From NCBI RefSeq assembly GCF_040412425.1, contig NC_089766.1, forward strand, positions 50,031,797-50,095,796: a stretch of 64,000 nt of DNA, given 5' to 3'. This stretch comes from Macrobrachium rosenbergii. Lineage: Eukaryota; Arthropoda; Malacostraca; Decapoda; Palaemonidae. Position 1 is the stretch's first letter. Each line of letters starts with the position of its first letter. The notes under the pieces are model-generated. The model did no database searches. It saw only the letters and a list, made by a program, of their open reading frames with translations, and had not been told where the DNA came from. The translations under genes were made by a program, and so were the position numbers. This document shows, in pieces, positions 22,441 through 35,453 of the stretch.

Positions 22441-24870
22441 GAATTGGAGTGGCATCATAGATGCCATTTATTACCATAATTATTGTGATGTTCCAGTTAA
22501 CGATGATTTTTGGTTATCGGTGCTCAGCTGAGAATGGAACCCCCTCTGTTAACCGGGGACTGCCTGTAATTGACTCGTGTGAAGACGGTACATTTAGCAG
22601 TGGAAGGGACTACATTACTTCCAAATGGATAAAGAGGCCTTTTACATCTTCTACAAGATATAGTCTAGTCTCACCCAAGACCTCCATCAACACTTCTCAA
22701 ATGCAAGGCAGCCATTCCATAAACTGGAGAAACTCTCATCTTTTTGGAGGAGTCAGAAAACATTAAAGGTAACCATTTACATTAGCATAAGAATTGAAAA
22801 AGTTTTGATTGATGTACAATCAAGGTAATGGTTGCAAAACAATAAACAAAAAAAAAAAAACTTCAATAAATGCTCTGGAATAGCATTTGCACAAAAAGCA
22901 CCTATCAACCATAAATTTTGGCTGTTGTCTAAGAACTTTTAGAACAAAAACTTTCAGAACAGTATCATTGGACTTGAAAATGACCTCACCAACCTAATCA
23001 TATTTTATTTATTAGAACATTCCATTAACTTATAATCTCAAATGCCTAGGCTTATTTTTTTATGGAAAATTTTGATTTTCCATTATTTAACCAGTTCATA
23101 TAACGTGATTGATGTTGGTAAAAATTAATTTGCTAATCAACAAATGCAGGCCATTAAAGCATATGCTTAGCATTAAAATACCAGAGCAAATGTATTTTGA
23201 TTTGTAAATGGTAAATTAATTTCTCCCAAGAACATAGAGTTTGTCTCAGTAGTTGGCCATTTACAAAAGGCAACCCTCTGATAACTTGTATGTGGTCCTT
23301 GACCAGGGAATTATTTCCCCACTTTAAATACAGGAACTGTTATATGTACTATAATTTTCCAATTGCTTATCTTGTGCTGTCTGCATTTGTTAAGTATTAT
23401 TTAGAGGTTAGCCACTCAATTTTGGTTTCTCCTAACCTTACATTTGACCTTGATTGGTAAGGGCCAACTCCCCCTTAGCAGTGTAACTTCAAGATTAGGG
23501 AGTGGAAAAACAAAAATGCATGAATAGTGTTCTTATGCTGAAAAGAAAAGAGAAGTAGCTGAATTACTTCTGGTATAGGGTAATGCAAGTAGCTACTAGG
23601 CTAGTTCATATACTGAGTCACAGGGGGGAGAACTGCTAGATGAAATGCTGAGAAATGTGTCATTAGTAATCATAAGCGGTTTATCAGCGTCAATGGGCAG
23701 TTGTATCACTGCAATTGGCGCTAAACCATCATAGATGCCATTTATTATTTCTAAGTATTGTGATGTTCCAGTTAACGATGATTTTTCCTAACGGTGCTCA
23801 GCTGAGAATATCTTATAGTTAATTGACTCAACCTAATTTTTGCAGGGAAGGGACTACATTATGTCCTGGAAAAGATGGGATGAAGATTAACAAAGATATG
23901 TTTTTCTCAAACAAGATGAACAACACTTGTACAAATGTTCAACAGGTAATGGCTGTAAAACAATGTAAACAAAAAAAAAAAGTTACAAATCTAACAGCAT
24001 TTGCAGGAAACCATATTGGTAAATTTTGGTTTGTAAGAACTTTTAAAATAAAAACTTTCAAACAGTATCACTGGACTTTTTTTTTATTACAAATAAGATA
24101 AATTTTTAACTTATTAGATATGCCCTATTTTTCATATGGAAAATAAATAAATTTTGAACCAATTCATATAAAAGATTGAATGTTGTTAGGAATAATTATC
24201 TAATATTATAAGATAAGATACCATTAGCATACCAAAGAGCAGTGTTTGAAAGAAAATGATTATCCCAAGAACATAGAGTTTGTCTCAGTAGTTGGCCTAT
24301 ATTGGTAATAAGCACCTCTGATAACTTGTAGTGGTATGACCTAGGCTATTATTTCTTTAAATACAGGAACTGTTATATGTACTATAATTTAATTTTATCT
24401 TGTAACTGTATGCATTTTTATATTATTTTATCAAAGGATCAATTTTGGTTTCTCCTCACACCCCCAGTTCAGGAACTGTGGTAACTTCAAGATTAGGTTA
24501 AAAACAAAATGAATGAATTGTTCTTATGCTGAAAAGGAAAGAGAAGTTAGCAGTTACATCTGGTATAGCCTATCCAAAGTATCAATGGTGGAGTTGATCA
24601 CATCCTTCAAGATGAAATGCTGAGAAATGCCCTCACCATCTTGTCATAGGGTTCATCCTAAATGGGCAGTTGCCTTGAAGGTAAACCTCATTGATGATTA
24701 TTTCTGAGTGATAGGTTTTATGTTTATCCTAACAGTGTCTAACCATATCTTATAGTTAATGCTAACCTAATTTTTGAGGGAAGACCTTATGGGATGAATA
24801 TTAACAAAGTGCCTGTTTTTATAAACAAGATGATTTTACTTGTACCTCCATCTTGTTTGGCATATCACTT
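22440..24870 (+). repeat. decayed tandem duplication, 2 units plus a partial third
   Basis: Unit 1 from about 22455, unit 2 from about 23730, and a partial unit 3 from about 24700. Shared landmarks in units 1 and 2: ATGCCATTTATTA, TTCCAGTTAACGATGATTT, GGGACTACATTA, a poly-A tract, CCCAAGAACATAGAGTTTG, ACAGGAACTGTTATATG and GAAATGCTGAGAAATG. Unit 2 is shorter through many small deletions. Confidence 0.8.
22486..22569 (+). mobile_element. MITE, CAGGCAGTCCCC family, right half only
   Basis: Ends GTTAACCGGGGACTGCCTG followed by TA, preceded by the family words GATTTTTGGTTATCGG and GGAACCCCC. No left terminus is found. The homologous spot in unit 2 of the tandem duplication (23765-23815) lacks the terminus. 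Confidence 0.65.
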
Positions 24871-27308
24871 GGTTAGCAGTCAGAATCACAGCCAAAGATC
24901 AGTGGTGGTTGATCATCCTTCATTTTGAAATTCCTAATGCTCTGAATCTTGTTAAGTTCTTGATAAATCCTTTTGGTATAGATGATCCCTTGGTCAGGGA
25001 TGGTTTTAGGAACCAAGATGAACATCCAAGTATTCACATTCCAGTCATCCATGACTTTGGATGAATAGGAGGTTTTAACCATTGGAGGAATGTTGAGTGG
25101 TCCATCCTTTCTGGACAATATCACTCATCTTGTTAAACATCCAAGATGTGGCTGTGGTTGACAGTTGTCATTATGTATAGCTCTGCACTCTAATTACTGT
25201 CATAAATCCATTGCTTCATTTTCCTCTGGAACTGAAAAGTAGCCTCAGTTCTTAGATTTCTTTTCATGATTTTTAAAATCAATGCAAATTGATGTGCATT
25301 TTAAAAGCCCATGGATTCTGATGGTCCTCACTTTCTGGACAATGAACATCTTGTTAAACATCCAGAAAAATAGTTATTGTAATCTAGACCACCAGTTCTT
25401 ATCCATCAGACTTGCAAACAAGGATAAGGTTCTTCATCATTATCTGTGTTATACTGGCTAGCTATCTGTGGGTATCCTGGTCCCATATGAATAAGTGCTT
25501 TCTCCATAATTGGGCAACACATCTTGATTACCCTCATGATATCCAAAGATGGTACCTTCTGGCATGCTTCAAGAACAGCATCCATAGTAGAAGTGACCTA
25601 TTGGTTACTTGATGAGCATCAAAGTCAAAAGATCTAGGAGAATTGGTGATTTCTTGTCAAAGAAGTGAAAAATTTATACAAGTAATGATAAGCACTAAAT
25701 GATGATCTTTGCCATGGAAATCACTTGGAAAATGAGCTACAGTATTGTTGATAACATCAAAGGCTGTCAAAAAGTGAGGGAATTGATTCCAAAAAAATTT
25801 GGGGATCCAGAGAACATGTGCAGTAGTGCCTCTTATGAAGACAAAATACTGGTGAGCCTAGGAACTTCATGGATGTAATGCTAGGCATATATATGATAAA
25901 TAGAATTGTTTTAAAACAATATTTCATTTCAGTCACATTCACAGACCCTTTGATATGATGAATAGAGTTGTTTTAAAACAGTATTTTGTTGCAGTCACAC
26001 TCACAGACCCTGTGATTATGAATAAGAAACCTTGTTTTACATTAGGCAGCTGTACTCTGCATCAAACCCTGGAATGAGGACTTTTGCTTTAGACCTATTA
26101 TGCAGAAGGGTTCTTGACAGAAAAATCAGGCTGTACATAGAAATATGACACTGGAGAGCTATATTGTTCTAAGGTCTCTGATAGGCGTATTTAAGTGGAG
26201 CTCTTGACATTACAGTACAAATCATGCATTTGATGGTGAAATGACACATTAGTGGAGTTAGTAGTTTATAAAATAATTAATTTCTGTTGGCTGTTGCCTC
26301 CTCGCTCATCTCTTTGGTCAAATCCTGATGCCATGAGTTCCTTGCACCACAATTTTAATGGTTTTTTACCGGTTGCCAGCTGGCACTAGAAGATTTATCC
26401 TTACATTAAGACCACAGGTTTGTTAGCTAAGAAAACTACAAATTAATTCAAAATTTGTCATTTTTACTTGTAGGGAGAACTGGATAAAGATTGTGTCCTT
26501 GTAATATATAACAGAACTGTGTGGGACCATGTTACAAAGTACATGATTTAAGATTTTGAAGTTGTGAAAAATTGGGCACCTATTTTCTTTGACAGATGAT
26601 GCTTTCTTGTGAATTATGAGAATGAGTTTGTGTGTTAGTCAATGATGTGATGACTTCATCAACATGAGATATCGCAAGGTCTGTGAAAAATCATTATATT
26701 TTACAAACTACGCTTTCCCCGACAATCCCACAGATTGATTCTGCACCTTGCAATTATCAAAAGTTAATAACTACCAATAGTATGTTTATTTCCTCTCTCT
26801 GCATGTGTGACATATGGGCTTACTACCTTATTGCCATTGATTGGCTATTTTTCGGCTGGTGGTTGCAACAACTACGATTGTTTATATGCTATGAAAATTC
26901 AAGATTGATTATAAAATGTCATGTGTTTCAAGACAGTTGATACTCAAAATAACATTATCATTATTTTTCTTTACAGGATTGTGAGATAGCTGGAGTGCCA
27001 TTCTGTTTTTGCCAGTTTCGTTCTGCCTTGATTATGCTGCTGTATGGCTGTATGGCAACTCTGATTTTTGTGAATTGCATGACTGAAACACTGGTGTAAT
27101 TTGCTTTGGTTATGAACTTGATACTGGTGTCAAATAAAATGTTCAAGGCCATTTTATGATATCAGAAATTATGCAGCATTTGCATAAAAATGGCAGCTGA
27201 CAGATAATTGTGCATTTACTGTACTTAGAAAGAAATACCATAAAGATCTTTCCAGTGTCCAAAGTAAGGATGAAAGCACCTTGATGACTGATTTTCTTTC
27301 GGATTTAG
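24871..27308. other. non-coding DNA upstream of gene B
   Basis: AT-rich. Contains the word TTTCTGGACAAT...CATCTTGTTAAACATCCA twice (near 25108 and 25333) and a direct duplication of about 63 bp at 25892-26025 (unit starts ATGAT.AATAGA.TTGTTTTAAAACA). A good acceptor-like TTTCTTTACAG ends at 26977 and could open a 5' UTR exon. No coding exon is recognised. Confidence 0.4.
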
Positions 27309-27585
27309 CACTCAAGAATCATGGCTGAAGTAATTGATAAGAAGTATAAGTGTCCAGTTTGCTCAAAAACTTTTACAAAGTCTCACACTGTCAAAGTTCA
27401 CATGAGGTTGCACACAGGTCACAGACCACATGAGTGCCATGTGTGTTCAAAATCGTTTGTCACAAGTAGTGCTCTGAAAGACCATTTGATCTCCCATGTG
27501 AGCAGCAGAGATTATATGTGTATGAGATGTGATGCGAGATTTAAGCACAAAGGAACTTTGAAGAGACATCAGATGCAACATGAAG
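27309..27585 (+). CDS. gene B, exon with three C2H2 zinc fingers
   Basis: Seen: acceptor CGGATTTAG ending at 27308, ATG at 27321, and donor GTATGT at 27586. From the ATG, residues 11-31, 39-59 and 67-87 form three C-x2-C-x12-H-x3-H fingers (C11 C14 H27 H31; C39 C42 H55 H59; C67 C70 H83 H87). A TGHRPHE linker, close to the classic TGEKP, joins fingers 1 and 2; the linker to finger 3 is looser (VSSRDYM). The role is sequence-specific DNA binding in the nucleus. The frame is also open from the acceptor to the ATG (four codons), so either this is the first coding exon with a short 5' UTR, or a longer N-terminus is encoded upstream. The exon leaves with one base (G), matching the exon at 32863. 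Confidence 0.87.
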
Positions 27586-28643
27586 GTATGTCGTTATTTG
27601 ATCCAGTTAATGATGAGGATATTCTTAGTTGCAATTCTTCTTCTGTTATGCTTACAAAATAAAAACTGAGATGTTTGTATTTAAATGCAGTTACAGATCA
27701 TAGTTTTATATGTGCCCCACTTACTGTTACCAGTTGGGGATCAAGCTAGTATTAAAGAGAAGCTAGTAAAACCATCATGGTAGTTAACCAGTTGTGTAGC
27801 TGTCTTCATGCACTGAGATCTTGGAGGATGGTTTCATGCTGGGAAGACCCTCAATACTGCCATCTTTCTTTTAGCAGGAATGGCAGAAACAATCTTTACT
27901 AGCATACTTACTGCAGTGACCACCTTTTTCTAATTCCTTACTCTGTCATTCAATTTCTACATTTATAGGTGGAGAAGAACTGACTACTGATACAAGTGAT
28001 AATTTTTAGTATCGTATAAATTCCTGCTTGAAACTTACTTTATTGATTCTAGTATCTTTCTGAGGTTGGCCTTTGCTCCCTGATTCTGTCGGTGTCAGAT
28101 TTACTTTCCAAGAAGTCTTTATCATCATTCAGAATACCAATTTATTGTGTACAGAACCCCTGTGATTTTGTCCTTTGGGATACAGTTGTGGGGATCACAT
28201 CCTCTGGTGCTGTGTATTGTGCATATTCAAGTACCCAATGAATACTAAGAATTTTACCTGAATAGACATCACATAGGTTTTTATCACAATGATATATTAA
28301 ATTCAATGACATTAGGTGCCAGGTCCGCAGTCTAAGTTTGTTTTTGGGTGGGAGCTACTTCTTTTGTAAGATTTCATGTATCTTACAGTGAATTGGGACA
28401 GATTTAAGTAAAAGTAAGATGTAAAAATGTAGTAAACTTTTTTAGGAGACTAGAATCTACTAAAAATGTAAAATTCATGAAACAGGCTCTTTGTGAAACA
28501 TTGTGGGGATGTAAAAAGAACAGCCAATTTTGCTTGGTGAACATACTTCCACGTAATTGTCATTTCAGCATTTTTCAAGATGATAGTTATTCAGTTTGTG
28601 CTGTTCCTTGTAGTTGATGATGTGCTTAATGTTTTCCACTTAC
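27586..28643. other. gene B intron 1, left part
   Basis: Read-through past the donor stays open to a TAA at 27660, so intron retention would add about 25 residues and stop. The rest is AT-rich with nothing recognised. Confidence 0.45.
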
Positions 28644-29006
28644 TACAATGGACCCCCACCTATCCGTGGTTCTGGATTCGTGGCTTCGCCTATCCACGGT
28701 TTTTTTTGTGGAATGTATGTAAAGTACACATTATTCCTGGAAAGTTTGCCTATTCGAGGTATTTTTCATAGAGAAATATTCACTAATTTCTGTATTTTCA
28801 TATAATTTTTGTGACTAAATGCACTTTTTGTGATAAAACTATTAAAATACTCAGATATAAGCATTTTTAGAGGGGATTTTTGGTGTTCGAACTATCAAAA
28901 TTGGCAGTTGTAAGTGTTTTTAGAGGGGTGTCAAGTATTCGCAGATTTTAGGTGTTTGTGGAGGTTTGTGGTATGCATCCTCCGCGGATACCAGAGGTCA
29001 GCCGTA
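28644..29006 (+). mobile_element. Tigger/pogo-like MITE, copy 1
   Basis: TA-flanked. Left end CAATGGACCCCCACCTATCCG and right end TCCGCGGATACCAGAGGTCAGCCG are imperfect inverted repeats. The inside has GAGAAATATTCACTAATT, TGTGACTAAATGCA and TTTTTAGAGGGG, shared with the copies at 46 and 47 kb. TA target and CAGT.GACCCCC-type ends match pogo/Tigger elements. Confidence 0.85.
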
Positions 29007-31607
29007 TTTCTATTCTTTGTATGATATCTATCTAGTTTCCCATATTCTTTCTTCTCTGTTTTGTTTACAGGGAGATAACAGTATCCACTCTGCTTTTGCT
29101 TATCATCTTCTTTGACTGTGTAAATAGTATTTTTGACTGTCGTAAATGTTAATCTCTCTTATAAATACAGATAGGGGAAAGAATTCTTTTAATTTTGAAT
29201 TTTATTTAGTATACATTTAGTACTGTAATCTGTCAAATAGGCTTCTGGCTATATCTGAGCCAGTATAAGTAACTGATTGATCAAGTAAATATGAGAGAGC
29301 CATGCTTTGGCTTTGTAGTCAATTTCAGTTTTCTGTACAGTGTTTACAGCATTTTGCCAAGTGTTGTACGGTTACAGGATTAATGACTTCTTTTGGTATT
29401 TTTCAGAGACAGGTTCCCATTAGAATTCATCTTTTTAATTCTGCCTTTACTTTTGGCAAGACAAGTTTGATTGGATTAGGCATGTGTGGATAAAGTGGAA
29501 TAGCAGTGTTTTGTGGCTGGGATCAACAGTTATACTGTATACAGTAACTAGTTTTTTATTTTATTTTTGTTTATGGTGTGTCTAGGTTTTTAAGTGATCA
29601 TTGGAACTTTAATATTTTGTAATTAGAAGGACTGTGGATAAATTTTATTTAACCAAACGAAAAGTTAACTTTCTCTGAATTATTTGGAACTCTTTTATAG
29701 CTGATCATTGGAACTTTAATATTTTGGAATTATAAGGAGAATCAGCCATGATAAATATTGGCTGACTGGAAGGTTATTTCAAACGAAAAGTTAAAACTTT
29801 CACAGTCTGTGGACTCCTAACAAAAGCTCCCTTTGCTTCATTTTTAAAGGGGTAAATGGGGTTGCTTTATGAGCAACACAGGTATGTAAACAGTAATAAA
29901 AGTTAATGTTTTATAAAATGGTCTATACAATACAGAGGAACAAAAAGATTGAAATATAAACTGACACCTGCATACAATACATATGGCCTATGTTAGTGCA
30001 GCCTTAGAAAAAGAATGCCTTTCCATCACATTCAGGACCAAGGAAGCTATCCCCTAATGCACATGTACACAAACATAGACAACAGTGGCTGTTCCTAATG
30101 CCTTGCAATATTTCACAAATAACATGTATCTTTAATTCTGAGTTTTTACTATATTGTGGTCTTCTGCAACAAAATTGGCAGTAACATGTTTCTTTTAATG
30201 TTCAGTTCAGTGTACAGTATTCCAGTTTGTCGTAAAATATATGAAAAGTTACAAAAGAAAGAAGCATGCATCCAAAACTTTATAGGATTACAAACCTTTG
30301 CCTCTTAAGTGGGCATTGCACACTCAACAACCGTGATTTATCTGTTGACTTCTTTTATGGATAGGAAAACAACAGTTGTTAAAATTTAATACAGGCATAC
30401 TTTTTCATTACTAGAGCATTTCTTCACTCATTAGCGTTACTGTATTAACTGTCATAATATACATGCATTTCAGGGAGAAATTTATGTTAGCAGGCTATCA
30501 GAAAAGTAATGGGAGATCTTCAGAATATACATAGCCAATTGTTTATAGTCTCCAAGGCTTTGGAGGCTTGAAGGTCCATTATTGATCTCATCCAAACCCC
30601 TGTTCCCATTGTAGCTGACTTCTGCCTTTCCTCTGTGTGCAGAAGAATGCATCCAACTCATCTGTTATGGGGCATTGTTCAGCCTTATTCTGACTTCAGG
30701 GCTTAGACTTGGGTATTACCAAAATCTCTTAAGCTGTCAGGTTGGGCTCTGTCTTTGGTGTTAAAAAGTCTGACAAGTCAGTCTTATGAGCCACTGGAAC
30801 AAACCTTCCTCATGAATCTCACCCTAAAGACCAATTTCATGGCAGCCTATTTGTCTTGACTGCCAACTTCATGTCTTTTTGATTGAGAGCATTCTTTCTA
30901 AGGACTGGCTTCATCTGCTTAGGTGCTGTCACAAACCGAGTTAAATTTAATACTGTTTCCATTTCCATCCCTTCTCATATCCTTTAGGTCAGGATAATTT
31001 AAGGAACAGATCTTCAGAAACACTGTTTCTTTTTGCTTTAGGCAAGCCATTCTGAATTCTTATGAGACTGTCTGTAAGGATTAATCTTTCTTGGTTGAAG
31101 TGAGTGCATCTTGAGATAAGGGTAGAGTCTACTTTTACTAAATTTTATCTGAGTTATCATACCCACAAGTTTTTAGATGTTTTTTTTCTGTAGGACCTTT
31201 AATTGGCAGCAGGTCAAGTTTTAACCAGTCTGGAAAAGGACCCATTTGATCTCGTTCTCTTCATCTTTATGCATTTTTTTATGGGCAAGATAAGTGCATA
31301 ATTATTGTTTTGTTTTTATATCTTGCCAATACAGTACATCCATTATTTCACTAACAAGGCTCTAGTCCATCTCATGACCCTTTGTTAGTTCTCAGAACTT
31401 TGTATACCTCTCATACCTTCTCCAAAGAAGTTTTCTGGGAATCAGTCAGCTTTGTGTGTTCCTTTGTTGTAAAGCTGCTCAGCTCCCTCCCACCTGAGTT
31501 GCTGCTCAGGCATTGTAAAAGTAACAGGTTTGTGTGGAAATAAATGTAATGTTTTTCAAAACAAAATTTACTTGTTCTAGACAAACTGATGACTGTTGCA
31601 TGAAGAG
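29007..31607. other. gene B intron 1, middle
   Basis: AT-rich. Contains a tandem duplication of about 107 bp (29595-29701 and 29702-29806, unit start TGATCATTGGAACTTTAA). The 30480-31260 stretch has longer mixed-base sequence that may be old transposon, but I cannot name it. Confidence 0.4.
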
Positions 31608-31813
31608 TACAGTCGACCCCCATTATTCGCGGGGGATGCGTACCACAACCCCCATGAACAGCTAAAATCTGTAAATACTTGAAACCCCTCTAAAAATGCT
31701 CATAACTGCCTATCTTGATAGTTCAAACACCTAAAAACCCATTTAAAAATGCATATACCATGAATAGATGAAGCTGCAAATCCAGAATCGCGAATAGTTG
31801 GGGATCCACTGTA
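31608..31813 (+). mobile_element. Tigger/pogo-like MITE, short copy
   Basis: TA-flanked; left CAGTCGACCCCCATTATTCG, right CGAATAGTTGGGGATCCACTG. It is in the opposite sense to copy 1: GGGGGATGCGTACCAC is near the left end, whereas copies at 28.6 and 46 kb have its complement near the right end. About 206 bp, internally deleted. Confidence 0.85.
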
Positions 31814-31967
31814 TTCCTAGTGTGGACTACATATTAAGTTATCCAGTAATTCACCCATAACCCTGAGCGAATCCGATACACTGGCCTTTCTACTAGGAAA
31901 GCACTTCTTCTCTTCTTATTATGGAAGGTCTGGGATTTGCAACACATGCTTGAATAGGCTCTGAAAG

Positions 31968-32310
31968 TAGAGACAGTACCCTGCTTATGAACATTCAAGT
32001 TACAAACATTCAGAGATATGAACAAACCTGGTTGTAAATTAAAATTGTGTTTGGTAAGAAACAGCTGTATTATTATCAAAATTTATTTAGGTTTTATGTA
32101 TGATTCATATTAATAAATTACTGTACAGTACTCTATGAAATACAGTACAGTACTGTAAAGTATTGTGTTTTAGGATGAAAAAATGTACAGTACTGTATTG
32201 ACTTCATTTCATACTGTTCTTAAATAGGCATGAAGACCAACCTACAAACAGTTCAAGATACGAACAGCCGTTCAGAAGGTAACTAGGTCGTATGTAGGGT
32301 AGTGTCTCTA
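31968..32310 (+). mobile_element. Tigger-like MITE, different subfamily
   Basis: TA-flanked with inverted ends GAGACAGTACCCTGCTTA and the complement of GGGTAGTGTCTC. The inside contains TATGAACATTCAAGTTACAAA and AAGATACGAACAG, the alternating ATACGAAC words typical of pogo-related MITEs. No coding capacity. Confidence 0.75.
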
Positions 32311-32769
32311 GTGGGCTTGTATAAAAAAATTTTGCTTTAAAATTGATTTGTTTTTATTATGCTCATATGTGTTACTTCTTTTTAGCATGCAAATGCAATT
32401 TGAAAATGGAAGAACTATGTCATAAAAGATGGTTTGGTGTAATCATACAAGTTCTTCTTTTCTTGTTGACTGAATAGCTTAGATTAAATTGTGCACAATT
32501 TATATTTTTTTTTAATTGTGAATCCAAGCATAATGCTGTATATAACATGCAGTGTTATACAGTGAAGCAAATTTTACAAAACTATTGGTCATAATTATTA
32601 GTTCATTCATTTAAGTGAATAGGCATTTATGAGGAAGTACAAGACTCATTATTTATCATTTCACATGACCTTCTTGTACTTCTTACTAATGAACACCATA
32701 TTCTTTGGAAGCTTGAATTTCAAGTCAGTAGCTGCTGTGGGCTTCTTCCATATGAATAGGGTTCATCCG

Positions 32770-32810
32770 AATAATAATAATAATAATGATAATAATAATA
32801 ATAATAATAA
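32770..32810. repeat. (AAT)n microsatellite
   Basis: About 13 AAT units with one interruption, 50 bp before the exon at 32863. Confidence 0.95.
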
Positions 32811-32862
32811 AAAATGTTCAGGGCATTTTTTGTCTTTTCATTAAATTGTTTTGATTTTGCAG

Positions 32863-32970
32863 AATATGAAAGAAAAAGGGACAATCAAGAGACTATTGAA
32901 ACTGCTGTGGTATATGAATCTCAGATGCCATTCGACCTCCCTGATACAAAATATTTTGAGATCTCTGCTG
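32863..32970 (+). CDS. gene B, second visible coding exon (acidic linker)
   Basis: Seen: acceptor TTGATTTTGCAG ending at 32862 and donor GTAAGA at 32971. Joined to the G left by the zinc-finger exon it starts with Glu and reads a 36-codon acidic, polar segment beginning EYERKRDNQETIETAVV and ending FEISA. It exits with one base (G). No domain; most likely a flexible linker. It has no stop in the joined frame and both neighbouring phases fit. Confidence 0.77.
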
Positions 32971-34302
32971 GTAAGAGCTTTGAATATGGCTTTTATTACT
33001 TTTGATAATGAAAACAGACTTTTTTATTATTGCATGCACACATATACTCATTGCTGTTCAGAAAAATTTTATTCCTTAGCTTGTAGTATAGAGAATTAGC
33101 TTACTTTTCATCTACTTGAAATATAAACTCATCCTGAGTAATGACCTAATTGAATGTAGACAGTTTTTTCCATGGGCTTAATCTGCTAGTTGGCAGAGAG
33201 TGCAACCTAAAATTACCACAGATGCTTTTGTAGTGTCAGTAACGATAATTTGGATGGTAAATCTGAGACCTGTATTAGCAGACAAGCCATGCGACCACTC
33301 ACAATTAGAGGATCATTTGAGTACTCTTCATCCTGTGTAGTAGACTTGTTCTTTGATTGTTGAGACATCATGTATTTATTCATATTCAATAGGTTTGGTG
33401 TATTTTTCTAAGAAGCACAGAGCCTGTAGTCACTTGCCAAATAGTTGCTTACTCCTGAGTGTAATTTTCTTTGCTTTTTCACCTTCTTTGTGGAAGGTAA
33501 TTGAGGCAAAATGCCTAAGTCTTGGTATAGCCTTGAAAAAATGAATCGATTCCACTTAGTCGGTTTTTGCCAGATGCACACTTGTGTTAAAGAGAAAAGA
33601 CTTTGATTAAACAGATTTACTGATCTAGTCAAGTGTAGGGGATTCAGATCCCCTTCCTCATCTTACGTCAGATATCGCACGCATATACCTTAAGGTAACT
33701 GTGCTTGGTCTTGTGGTTGCTCCTGTTAGGTTCAGTTTAATTGCATTCCATATACATCTCTGTTACACCTACTGTGACTTATCACACCTCATCATTTCAC
33801 TCGTACAAATTAGTAACGAACGTGTTGAGTGACTTTTCCAGATTTGTATGTGAATTGTATCTCTTATCTGATTACTCACCTTATCCAGGTGGGTAACACA
33901 ACCAGTAGCAATTGATACAGGCTTTTATGACAAACATTATTAAAGTTAGCAGTGACTAATGCACCCTAAATAGGTTGATAATAGTGCATGCTAATATACA
34001 TAAACACCACATTAGTACCTGATTGCATCAATCTACTTAAGAGACCTCCTCTGTTCCTAATTCACCCTCCAATTGAAAGGTTTGCTTATGGAAAGGCTGT
34101 AACTTGTACTTCAAATGAATCCATAAAAGTTGTCAAAACAAATTTTTTTCTAAGTAAGGTACTGCCTCCTTCTCATCCAAGAGAAGCTTCAGGCTTTGAG
34201 ATGATCTAGGTAAATTCTTAGTTGGCCTTTCAACTACTGCAGAAACAGAGAGCAAACACAATTTTGTGTTGTTAAATAGGCATCTCTGCTAGTAAGAGCA
34301 TT
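32971..34302. other. gene B intron 2, left part
   Basis: AT-rich with nothing recognised up to the inverted terminus of the DIRS-like element. Confidence 0.4.
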
Positions 34303-35453
34303 ATTGCAATACACTCCCTGAACACCTGAATTAGCCTTTAATCCTACTAGCCCAAACAACTCGCAGTTACCCATCCCACTGTAGTGGGAATTTTAACAGC
34401 CAGCGTTACCAACGCTGCAGGTAAAATTTTGTCACTTGAGCTACCATAACAAACGGTTGGCAATGCTGACACAGGTGTGCACCGGCACGCCCCATTTTCG
34501 TCAATTGCTTTTGTTCGCACTGCTGGAAGGTTGTTTCCTTCTGCAGTACGAGGTTTTAATCCTATTGCCCAACTTCTCTTTGTATTTTGGACTTGTGGTG
34601 AAGACCTGGATTGTATTTAACGGTTTTTCTCCTGGATTTTCTGGATATCTTCGACGAGGAACGTCTTTTGGATTTGGACTCGCTGGTTACTGGTCTCAGA
34701 CTTTTCCCCTTCTACTACCGTGCCATCGGCTTCGACATCAGCCTCGACTGCCTAAAACGGTGGACGCTAGCGCTCATCGCTTCTTCTTCCTGCAAAGACG
34801 GATGAGCACCTTGGGACACGATAGACATTCCGTCAGGTATGTAGGAAAGATAAATGTGATGTCCAGACTCATTGCGATGAATGTTGCCATTGGAAGGCAC
34901 AAGAGAGGGATGATTACATTTGTCATCGCAGGTCTTTGGCTAGTAAGGGCGGCAGACGTTGGTCAGATTCTCGTTGCCTCAAGTGCCTCAGACTTCTGCT
35001 ACAGATCAGTTGATGGATTTAGCGAGTTCAAAGGTAGTCAGATAGAGGATAGGATTGCAATTAGTAAGGAAATTCAATAGCTAGTCTTCAACATTACTCA
35101 GATAACGATAATAGTAGTATTAGGATGTCTAATTCTTCTTCCTTTTCAGCTTCCCTGCCTGTTCCAGAACCAGCCCTAATGGGTGCTGAGGATAATGGCA
35201 GAACCGCAAGTCTCCGAGTGGGTAGAGTCTGCTGGCCCCCTCGGCGCAGAGCAGGCAGTGAAGGATCCCCCAACCCCTTGTTGTATTGATAAATTTATTG
35301 TTGATAATGTTAGGATCAAGATCTAGTTGTGATAAAGGATAGGTTTGGGTTTGGTAGTGAGGAGAAGGTTTTTCGACGGGTATAAACTTATGGCGTGAGG
35401 TTATATTTTTTCTCGAATGTTTTCTCTAACATTAGAGAGTATAGGACACAGTA

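Noticed and set aside
26978..27152. Possible exon after TTTCTTTACAG at 26977
   Set aside because: The acceptor is good but nothing after it is coding in a useful frame. At most a 5' UTR exon, not supportable from sequence.
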